A stretch of DNA of 64,000 nucleotides from Citrus sinensis (lineage: Eukaryota; Streptophyta; Magnoliopsida; Sapindales; Rutaceae), in NCBI RefSeq assembly GCF_022201045.2, contig NC_068562.1, forward strand, positions 24,758,501 to 24,822,500. Reading direction: 5' to 3'. The first letter of the stretch is position 1. Each line of letters starts with the position of its first letter. A program made the translations under genes and the position numbers. Below are positions 34,872 to 44,464 of the stretch, piece by piece. The notes under the pieces are model-generated. The model had not been told where the DNA came from and made no database searches. It was given only the letters and a program-made list of their open reading frames with translations.

Positions 34872-35456
34872 GGTAATTTTTAAAAACCTCCCCTGAGGTT
34901 TGAGGCTGTTGCAAGTAGATGGTGAAAATCATTTTATTTGTAAAAGACCCCCTACTGTTAGTTAAAATTTTCATTGACTAACTATTGACTTTAAAAAGAC
35001 AATATTATCCCCAATAATAGTTTACGTCAGTTAAAATTTCCGTAAAATCTTAAAAAAATAAAATTACAAACTTAAAAAAAAATATTTTTATATCAAATAA
35101 TTAAGATTTGTAATTTTATTACAAACTTTAAAAAATTACATTTTTATATCAAATAATTAAGATTTGTAATTTTATTACAAACTTTAAAAAAATTATTTTA
35201 AGATTTGTAATTTTATTTTTTTAAGATTTTAAGGAAATATCAATAACTTGATCATGGTGAAAATAATTGTTTTAATTACTTATGAAATTGTAAATATTTA
35301 GAATTGTAAATATTGGGGGTAATATTGTCTTTTCAAAGTCAACAGTTAGTCAATAAAAATTGTAACTAACGGTAGGGGGCTTTTTGACAAATAAAATGAT
35401 TTTCACCATCTACTTGCAATAGCCTCAAACCTAAGGGGAGGTTTTTAAAAATTACC
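34872..35456. mobile_element. Mutator-like MITE (585 bp) upstream of FAS2
   Basis: The ends are GGTAATTTTTAAAAACCTCC and its inverted copy, and pairing continues well over 100 bp (AGGTTTGAGGCT, CAAGTAGATGGTGAAAATCA, CTGTTAGT and so on, each with its inverse on the right). The flanks are T runs (34863-34871 and 35457-35465), giving a 9-bp duplication with one difference, so the target duplication is only weak evidence. The middle has a tandem AAGATTTGTAATTTTATT repeat. It ends about 300 bases before the FAS2 start codon. Confidence 0.78.
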
Positions 35457-35613
35457 TTTTTTTTTTTTCAATTTTTAGGGCTTAATGGGCTGTTTTAAGT
35501 GAAATTTGCCCCTTGGGCTGCTAAAAAAATCAACGGGCTGGTCGTCATTTAGAGTTTTAGGCTTGTGTAAGAAAATTAAGCTAACGGGCTAAAGTTACCG
35601 TTTCGGCCTACAA

Positions 35614-35625
35614 TTTCCCGCCAAA
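35614..35625 (+). promoter_or_regulatory. E2F-type site in the FAS2 promoter
   Basis: TTTCCCGCCAAA matches the E2F consensus TTTSSCGC and lies 140-151 bases before the FAS2 start codon. Genes of S-phase chromatin assembly, including plant CAF-1 subunits, are known E2F targets, so the site fits the gene. Binding is inferred from sequence only. Confidence 0.75.
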
Positions 35626-35687
35626 TTTAGGCAACGCGCCATTTGTCCCCCGCATTCTTCACTATCTCTCACCACCCCCAAACGAAT

Positions 35688-35696
35688 AAACCCTAG
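35688..35696 (+). promoter_or_regulatory. Telo-box (AAACCCTAG) in the FAS2 leader or core promoter
   Basis: AAACCCTAG 69-77 bases before the start codon matches the telo-box found in promoters and leaders of many plant genes active in dividing cells. With the E2F site upstream it suggests cell-cycle expression. Confidence 0.6.
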
Positions 35697-35764
35697 AATT
35701 TATTTGCCTTCACTTTCCCGAGTAAAATTAAGCCGAGAAACCAATCTGGAAAATCAAAACAAAA

Positions 35765-38700
35765 ATGAAAGGTGGCACACTTCAAATTAACTGGCACGAC
35801 ACAAAACCAGTCCTAACCCTAGATTTCCACCCGATATCCGGTTTGCTCGCCACCGGTGGCGCCGACTACGACATCAAGGTTTCCGCTTTTGCATTTCAGT
35901 TTTTTTCTTTTCGTTTTCAAATTCGTGGGTGCAATTTTGATCTGAGAACTAGATTTTGTTGAATCGTTTGTATCAACTCATGTTATTATTTAGTGCTTCA
36001 TTGATAGGTTGTTTGATAAGTCGATCCAAGCCATTTAAAGTGATTGGCAGCTATCTCTGATTGTATTTGATGAGAATCTAAAATATGGGTTAATTTTTTT
36101 TTTGAATTAATTAGAGCCATTTACTAAGATTAGTAGACAGATATTTTCTAATTTCTTTTGTTAGAATAATGCATATGATGTTGTGTTTGGTATACGGTGT
36201 TCTGTTGGTCTGGGCGGAAGAGAAGGAGGGAAGAGAAAGCTAAAAAAGATCAAAAAGAGATAGAAAGGAAGAAAAGGGTTGTCATTGTTAATTATTTGGT
36301 AGGAGAGAAGGAAAGAAAAGACTTTCTGTGTTAATTTTTATATATTTATAATTTATACCAAAAGTTAAGATTAACTGTAGAAAGGGTTATTTTCATCAAA
36401 CAGCTTTATGCTTCTCGTCACTCTTCCACCATTTAGAGAAAGATTCAGTTATGTGGGTTCAGAGAGATGGGAAGCCTACCACACAGCGAAATGATAAAAA
36501 CCATTGTACCACTGAGATCAAGTTGGAACAAGTGAAATTTGATTTTTTTTTCCCCTTGTAGTTTCTTAACTAAACATTAGGGATGAAAACAATGAATTAA
36601 TTCTGGGGTGAAACTAATTAGCGTATTTGGTTCTGTTGAATTTCTGTTATCATTCCAAATTTTCATCTCATATCTCTGGTTTTGCGTCTCCCATTTTATT
36701 TATAGCAGTCAGATTTTCTTTTGAGTTGTGAAGTCTTACTTGGGCTGGACTAACTCTAAACGTTAAACTTTCAGATTTGGCTAATAAATTCAGGCGAAAA
36801 ACAGAAGAAAATCCCAACAGCTTCTTATCAAAATAGCCTCTCTTATCATGGTTCTGCTATAAATATCCTTCGCTTCTCTCCTTGCGGTAAGGGCATAATT
36901 TTTTTCCTTGGAGTTGCATGCTCTTATAGATAATGTGAACCAATTTATCTGTAATAACAACATGGTATTTGAATAACATACATGTTTGCATTTATATTTT
37001 TCATACAATCTGTTTTCCATTTTGTGTGATATTGGTATTGTTCTCCTATGGGGAAGGCATTGTCCATTTGTGAAAGGTGGCGCTGGATAATTTCATTTTT
37101 CCTCATCAGTGTGAGATAGGAAGTGGGAATGATTTTCAGAAAGAAATTATGGTTTTGATGTTGGTTTGCTGATGAGTTACACTCAACTAGTTAGAGAATG
37201 TCACATAATATATCCATATATTGTCTAGACAAAACTATCAAGGTTATCTTGTCTCAATAATTTCTCTTACTTGGTTTAAGTGGATATTTACCCACAAGCC
37301 TCTTGTTATGCTTTTAATGCTTTCTGCATTGCACTGTATGAATGATATTCTTCCTGATGATGGGATCAATATTTTGCTATTTTGCAGGAGAACAACTTGC
37401 TTCTGGTGCCGATGGTATGACTAGAACTGTCGTCATCAATTTGTTCTTTTACATATGATCTGAACCCATTATATGGTTGTGAAATAGTATGTTTAACCAA
37501 AAATATCTTAAATTAAGTTTTCCATCTGCAGGTGGCGAGCTGATCATATGGAAGTTACACACAACAGAAACTGGACAAGCATGGAAAGTCCTCAAGAATT
37601 TGTCGTAAGGCCTTCAGTAGTTACACTTCTCTTTGCAGTCATGCATGAAAAGTTTTTCTTTTAAAGAACTAGCAACATACAGAGGTTGGGCTCATTTGCT
37701 CTTTCTGATCCTCAATTAGGCTGATAAGTGTTGAATCAGAGGGCTTTCCTTGTCGTTCTATGAGAAAGATTCTACAGAATTCTACCATGTTTTGAGTACA
37801 TAATGAAATTAATGTGTCATATTCATCAATGTTTACAAATAAAGATATTTAAAAAAAAAGGAAAAAAGCAAAGCAACATAACTTCTGCGTAACGGACTGA
37901 TTATTAGATTTTTTTGTGACAGATTTCACCGCAAGGATGTTCTAGACCTGCAGTGGTCGACTGATGGTGCATTTCTACTCTCTGGATCTGTTGACAATTC
38001 TTGCATTATTTGGGATGTTAACAAAGGTAAGAAAGAGTTCATAAAGTTGCACTTAATGTGATTTATTATATTTTATCCTTAACAATCTTTGTTTCTGATC
38101 TTCAGGTTCAGTTCTTCAGATATTAGATGCCCATTTCCATTATGTCCAGGGTGTGGCTTGGGATCCATTGTCCAAGTATGTTGCCTCTCTTAGTTCAGAT
38201 AGAACTTGTCGAATTTATGCCAATAGGCCTACAAAATCAAAAGGCGTTGAGAAGATGAACTATGTTTGTCAGCATGTCATTACAAAGGCAGGACAGCATT
38301 CAACTGATGATTCTAAGGTTAAAGAATTGTTAATTATCTCCAGTTGCTTTGTAGTATGAATGGAATCTAATAAACCCCATTCCTGAGTTGACATGCAGTC
38401 TGCAAAAAATCATCTCTTTCATGATGAAACACTTCCATCATTTTTTCGAAGATTAGCATGGTCACCTGATGGATCATTTTTACTTGTACCAGCAGGTACG
38501 AAACTAAGGATTCCAACTCTAATTCAATATTATGTCAACAGTTAGTTATTTCTATCTGATTGTCAGTTGTCTGGAAAAGCTTGTTTCTGTAACATTGATA
38601 TCTCTGGGAGTCTGATGTGTATGTCATGTTGCACTCTTTATCTTCTCTTGTTGATGTATCATATCAGACTTGACGCATGTGTTTTCATAAAAGGCTTATT

Positions 38701-40980
38701 TTTATAGCATGTATTTTGAACCAAGGGTAATAAATGGGCCTTTGGTCCAATGGAAGAAGCCTTGCACTTACAATGTTGAGTGCAAGGGTTCGAGCTTCCA
38801 TAAGAGCATTATGGGGGTTAATTTCAGTACTCCCTCAATTATCAACATAATTGAGTGGAGACAGTCTCTCCTTTACGAAATGTGAGTGGATAGGCACCCC
38901 TCGAATATTAGAGAGGGTTTAAAATATTTGGGCAAGTGTTTCAGTGTGTTAATATATGGCGGTAGTCCCAGTTATATAGTATGATTGTAAATATTAATTG
39001 TAATGTCTGATGTAATGTCGATAACATCTGTGTATAACAGACTTCAAAAAAAAAAAAAAGGTAATAGATTGGTTAAAGTGTCGGTTGTTCAAGGCCTATG
39101 GACAGCCTTGCATGGGTTTGGAACTCACAGCTTTGTCTTGTAGCCTGGAATTAATCTAATTTTCATTAAAATCCCATAATTTTTCACTATTAATGTATGT
39201 ATTTATTGGGAGTGGACAGCTAGGACCAATAAAAGTGTTGCTTTGTTAGTGACCTCGTGTACTGATAAATATTTGATTATATGGTTCTTTCCTGTATATG
39301 TTAAACGTATATTCCTATCATCCCTTCTTTTCTCAAATGAAAAAACTAGTATATTACTAGAACAGGGACAAACTACCATGTTACTTCTTTTTTACTACTG
39401 CTCCTACTGCATGTGTATAAATGTGGTAAGAAATGAAACTTCATCATTGAGGCATAGACTGTGCATTACCTGTTTACTTTTGAGTAATTGAGATGCAACC
39501 TAAGTCCTGGGAATATTACCTTATATCTTCGTTTAAGAATCTAATCTTTGCTCATCTGATTTTTCAGCAAGACAATTATAAATTATCACATCTGGATCCT
39601 TTTATTTCCTTCAATGGTGCCTTTATTTGCCATATATTCATGAAAGTTGTGTGTATTATCCTGTTGACATTTGCAGGTTCTTACAAAATTTCCTCTATGT
39701 CTGAATCAATTAATTCAGCTTACATATTTTCCAGAAAGGATCTTTCAAGGTAATACACTTAAACCATATTATTTTGGTTCAGAAATCCTATTTACTTGAG
39801 CTTCTTGGTTTTTATCCATTACAAATGGGGAATGAAGCCTGATTGCTTTAATTCATGATAGGCTATATTAATTTGTTGCTCTGCAGGCCTGCTTTGCAGC
39901 TCCCAGGTGCTAGCAAACCTGTTGTAGCAGTTCGTTTCTGTCCTCTGGCTTTTAATCTTCGGGAATCAAACTCAGGTACTTTTATGCTGATTTACCTGCC
40001 ATTTTAATACTATTTGGTCTTATCTTGGCTTGGCAATTGTTTTATGACGATCCCAACAATCTCCGCTTACTTATGCAGCTGGCTTCTTCAAGCTACCTTA
40101 CCGCCTCATCTTTGCCATTGCAACTCTAAATTCATTATACATCTATGACACAGAGAGTGTTCCACCCATAGCAATCTTGGCTGGCCTCCACTATGCAGCC
40201 ATAACTGACATTGCATGGTAAGGTTATTTTAGTTATCATGCAACTTTCTCCTGATTAATGTCTGTAAGTTGTTGCTGTGGTCACTATTGATGACATTTTA
40301 GGCTGTGCTGATTTGGTTCCTTTATCTTCTGTTTGAAGGTCAAATAATGCTCGTTATTTAGCTTTATCCTCTCAAGATGGTTACTGTACCTTAGTAGAAT
40401 TTGAAAATGATGAACTTGGAATTCCTATCTCCTTGTCAGGTTTGGCAGCCATCTTTCATTTTCTTCCGCTTCGATTAATTTACTTCCAGCCTTCATTGCT
40501 TTCTTAAAGAATCAGCTTAAATCTATTGTGGTAGGAAATAAAGTCAGTAAGGATGAGAACAAGAGCCCTCTTGTAACAAAATCAGAGGACATGATAATTG
40601 AGGCAAGTACTAATGATAAATTAGTTACAGCAGAGACGAAAGAACCAGACAAGAGGAAAACAGAAGCAGAAACAAAAGACGATGAAACTGCAATTAATGG
40701 TTCTATTGCAGCAGAGAGCAGACTTATTGAACCGGAGAGGAATGAAGCAGAAAGCAGGAAAGCAGAAGCTGAGACAGAAGATGGGAAAAGAACTACAAAT
40801 GATAGTTCTGACACGGCGGAAAGCAGACCAATGGACTTAGATAGAAATGAAGTAGATAATAGAAAAATAGAAACAGAAAAGATACAAGGGAAACAGGCTC
40901 AATCGGCAAGCTCAAGGAGTACTGCTATCCAAAATAAGCCGGCCAAGAGGCGCATTACTCCAATGGCTATTGATCCATAA
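35765..40980 (+). CDS. FAS2: Chromatin assembly factor 1 subunit FAS2 (WD40 protein, p60 homologue)
   Basis: Twelve exons join in frame: 35765-35878, 36775-36886, 37388-37414, 37532-37604, 37923-38026, 38106-38317, 38399-38495, 39677-39749, 39887-39975, 40079-40217, 40339-40439 and 40535-40980, giving 528 residues. The product is the middle subunit of CAF-1, which places H3-H4 on newly replicated DNA in the nucleus. The start ([17 protein letters not shown], then [14 protein letters not shown]) and the WD repeats ([87 protein letters not shown]) are those of plant FAS2. After about residue 381 comes a charged tail with three related repeats and a final [11 protein letters not shown]. Intron 7 (about 1.2 kb) contains a SINE. 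The tail makes it somewhat longer than I remember for Arabidopsis FAS2 (just under 490 residues). The last acceptor (GTAG before 40535) was chosen because it keeps the frame. Confidence 0.94.
38736..39059 (+). mobile_element. tRNA-derived SINE in FAS2 intron 7
   Basis: It starts GGGCCTTTGGTCCAATGG. An A-box-like TGGTCCAATGG (38743-38753) and a B-box GGTTCGAGC (38787-38795) mark a pol III promoter from a tRNA. It ends in an A run (39046-39059) and is flanked by GGTAATAAAT (38726-38735) and GGTAATAGAT (39060-39069), a 10-bp target duplication with one change. It is 324 bp long. A diverged relative is at about 49270-49525. Confidence 0.85.
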
Positions 40981-41704
40981 CAACTGTGAAATTAACCTCT
41001 GTAAATTAGTTTAATCAAAGTTCTGTCAGCAATTCTTTTTCTGCGATACTGGATGTATAATATAGATATTTAATCAAATCTTAGTTACCAATGCTGAAAA
41101 CAGTCAGATCACTGACCGCGTTTTCCAATATTCGTCTTCTTTATTTCAATGGATTAAGAAAAAAAATCTTCTTTACACTGTTGGATTAAATGAGATGAAT
41201 GAGTGAGTATCTTTATATTTAATTTTAATTTTTTTAAGCAAAAAGTTCTTGCTCGGTGTTGTTTATATTTGAAATATGTGTTTCCCTGAATTATGTCAAC
41301 GTTTGGGCTATTTCATGGCCAAGCTGTTAAAACTTTATTATTTAATGGAGATTTTACAACTTGGAATTTACAGATTGATATGTATGCATAGTTTTTAGAT
41401 GCTTGCAGGACGTTATAAAGATTCTCAGGAACGTGCAAGAATTGTATTTGGCAGTGGTGATTGTTGTCATGTCTTTTACTCAGTATCGTGATCTTTCTAC
41501 GGTTTGCTTGGAATTTACGAAAAGGAACATAACACTATAAGTCTATAACAGTAGCACAAAATAAGTTTGACAGGTTTTTATTTGAAACCAATTACTTCTG
41601 AAAACATATGGAAAGAATATCATATGCTCATTTATTATTTCAGCAGGTTATTGTTAAACGCTGATCTGTTTGCCGCATACACCTCTCACTTGCATGATTT
41701 TCAA
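40981..41704. other. Convergent 3' region between FAS2 and the TED7-like gene
   Basis: These 724 bases separate two stop codons that face each other. They must hold both 3' UTRs and polyadenylation sites; no further gene or element is seen. Confidence 0.6.
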
Positions 41705-42679
41705 TCAGGACTTGTGCTCAAGATGGTAATGACTGGATCCTGATGAGGAAGCTGCAAATTCAGAAGCTTGAGGAAGATCTTGTAATGGTGTAGAGTAAGT
41801 GCTTCCCCCTGTCGTACCATTTTCTTTGATCTTTTCCTTAATATGCACATCTTCTTCAACGGATAAAATCACAGCTTGTTGATGATGGGGACCTGGCATG
41901 ATTGTTTCTTGGATTTTGACATGTTCATCTATGTTTATAGTTTCAGTCTTGTTGGCCATTTTATTCTTTCTCTTTTTGATAAAGCAGCATAGAGCAACAG
42001 AGAGAAATGCCAGGAAGAATAGACCTCCAAGTGAAACAAAGACAACAACTATAACGGTTGAATGATGCCCTGGGGATGGCGGTGGAGGTGGGACTAAATG
42101 AGGAGGGGACGGTGGAGGGAGGGGATGAGGCGGCGGTCTCACAGAGGGTGGTGGGGGTGAAAATGAGTGACTAGGTGGTGTTGCTGGCACCGGAACAGGA
42201 AATGGTGGTGGTGGAGTAGGTTTTGGAGGTGGCGGCTTCTTCGGAGCGGATGGAGCATTATGAGGTGGCGCTGCATTTGGAGGGGACAGCGAGTTATGTG
42301 GTGGTGCTGCTTTGGGAGGAGATGGAGAGTTGTCAGGTGGTGGAGTATTATTAGCTGGCGGTGTCTTTGGAGGCGATGGGACCTTGTGAGGTGGTGCCAT
42401 GCTTGGAGGGGATGGAGCCTTATGAGGTGGTGCCGTGTTTGGAGGAGATGGAGAGTTGTGGGGTGGTGGAGTACTATTAGTTGGTGGTGTCTTTGGAGGC
42501 GAGGGAGCCTTGTGAGCTGGTGCTGCATTTGGAGGGGATGGAGAGCCATGCGGTGGTGTTGCTTTTGGAGGAGATGGAGAGCCGTGAGGTGGTGCTGCTT
42601 TTGGAGGAGATTGAGGATTATGAGGTGGTGGCAAAGGAAAGTATGGAAAATAGTAGTCAGAGTTTTGAATGGAAGCCAT
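41705..42679 (-). CDS. Proline-rich single-pass membrane protein, TED7-like (tracheary element differentiation-related)
   Basis: A single-exon gene of 324 residues starting at ATG 42677-42679. Residues 1-18 read ASIQNSDYYFPYFPLPPP with no signal peptide. Up to about residue 205 it is an extensin-like run of PP(H/N)xxPSPPKxAPP repeats. A membrane helix at about 210-234 (STVIVVVFVSLGGLFFLAFL...CCF) is followed by a basic KKRKNK and a 90-residue tail with NIDEHVKIQETIMPGPHH and VILSVEEDVHIKEKI. That combination of helix and tail is what I know from TED6/TED7 proteins, which act in secondary wall formation of vessel elements and bind cellulose synthase. A PERK receptor is excluded because no kinase follows. 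The open frames on the other strand over the repeats are artefacts. Confidence 0.8.
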   Translation of the reverse strand: MASIQNSDYYFPYFPLPPPHNPQSPPKAAPPHGSPSPPKATPPHGSPSPPNAAPAHKAPSPPKTPPTNSTPPPHNSPSPPNTAPPHKAPSPPSMAPPHKVPSPPKTPPANNTPPPDNSPSPPKAAPPHNSLSPPNAAPPHNAPSAPKKPPPPKPTPPPPFPVPVPATPPSHSFSPPPPSVRPPPHPLPPPSPPHLVPPPPPSPGHHSTVIVVVFVSLGGLFFLAFLSVALCCFIKKRKNKMANKTETINIDEHVKIQETIMPGPHHQQAVILSVEEDVHIKEKIKENGTTGGSTYSTPLQDLPQASEFAASSSGSSHYHLEHKS

Positions 42680-44464
42680 TGTAATAGATTGAGTGTTTGT
42701 GCTGGTGCTGAACTTCTGATGGTGAATATGGCATTTGTTAATGCGTATTTGTAATGCTGACTTACCGCGTGATCTAAGAGTATCAATTGTTTTATGTTTT
42801 GAAATCTTCTAAGGTTTAAGTAACTTGACTCTCAGGCTAAGTTTTTGAAGAGTTGTCATTGATTGCATTGAAAAACACTTCTTCTTTTGTACTGTTTTCC
42901 CCCGAAAGAGTTTCTCTGCATTTGTTTATTTATCCTGAAAATAAAAGATGCTACAGATTGATGTGAGAGTTTGTTTTCTACAAAATTGACCAAATTGATG
43001 TGGCCATACATTCTTCCTTAAAACGTGTCTCTCTCACCTCTCAAGTTCATGCAGTCATTTACCTCCTCAACATAGGATAGCTGAGGTAGGTTGAAGGGCT
43101 AGAAGATTCCCCCAAATCAACTACTTCCTTTCTTGTCTCTTACAAGTTCTTTATTATTATTATTATTATTATTATTCTTTTTAAATCATCATTATACGTG
43201 AAGAAAATTCAATTTATTTCATCAGATTCCATATTTCTTGATCATTCAATAAAATTGAACAGCTTTAGTGTTCTTTGCTTTTGCAGACTTAAATGATTTT
43301 GGGGTCAAGTTCTAGCCAATCAGCTGGTTTTCATATGGGATTGCTCTAAAATATTGGCATCTCGTTTCTGATGCATCTTCATTTACTTGGCAAAATCCAT
43401 GAACTCAAGACTGGCAAACAATCCATCCATTAGAGAGCTACATGACACTTGAGAAAACAGGGGAAGATTTTTCATCATTTCACTAAATTACTGAGCAACT
43501 CAGTGTCATTTAACCACAATGGTATATCCTTACTATGAGGAACAGAAAAATTTACATAAATCATGAGAAGGATAAAGCATTCCTACCTAATCATTTGCCT
43601 TACTTTTTGAACAATCGTGTGAGAAAGAATCCACTTCACTACCAAAACTTTGATTACAGAACAGATGAGGCAAAAAGGTTACATCTATGGGACCAAATTT
43701 TAGTCCCTTCTCACAATACAAAAGAATTTGATGAAAGAATGAAATAAACCAGTCCTGCAAAAACTGTTTTATCCATGTAATTCTACTACATTTCTCGGGA
43801 AAACAGGGGGTTAGATCAAGAGATCCAAAAAATCGTTGCATCTGTGTTTGCCAAACACAACAGATTTTAGTTAGGGGAAGAATCCAGTTCATCTGACCAA
43901 CTTCTCCTGGCTTAAGAAAATGGTACAGAAAGGCTCATTAGCTACAAGTTGCATATTTGTGTCCTTGCTGAGGTTCAGCTGGTGCTCCTATAATTAGTTT
44001 GCTTACTCTTATCTACTGAAGAGGAGCGGTAACTGCTAAGATAAAATAATAATTAATAAATAAATAAGAGAAATGAAATTTTATATGTTGATTTTAGATT
44101 AGGTTAGTGATAAAATTTTGAAAAGTAGGTGGGGGTTTCATTTTTCAGAGATCATGTAAGTTGTTATATTCAGATTATACACATTGGAGAGAGAGAGTTG
44201 AAAGTGATAGGGAAAGTGCCAAGATAGTGAAATAGTGACACAATATGAAACAAAAACAGTGAACGAGCTTTTTCATTGAAGCCGTAGGTGGTGAGAGTAA
44301 TAAAGAACGGACAAGTAGAAAGTAGAGTATTTGTTAGAAGAGAAATAAAGGATATGTGACAACCCAGACAGTCTGTTCACCGGATTTATAAGGTTAAACT
44401 ACGCTGAGTCACACCACTCAAGTAGAAGACAACCAGGAAGGAAAAGAAACTCACCTGAAGCCAA
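42680..44464. other. Upstream region of the TED7-like gene and 3' region of the TBL gene
   Basis: The left several hundred bases are the probable promoter of the TED7-like gene; a (TTA)n run lies at 43151-43175. The right part is probably 3' UTR and downstream sequence of the TBL gene. On the minus strand CTTCAGGTGAGT (about 44457-44446), just after the TBL stop, looks like a splice donor, so the 3' UTR may contain an intron. No separate gene is seen. Confidence 0.45.

Noticed and set aside
42167..42754. Trp/Arg-rich frame on the strand opposite the TED7-like gene
   Set aside because: It is the antisense shadow of the Pro-rich repeats.
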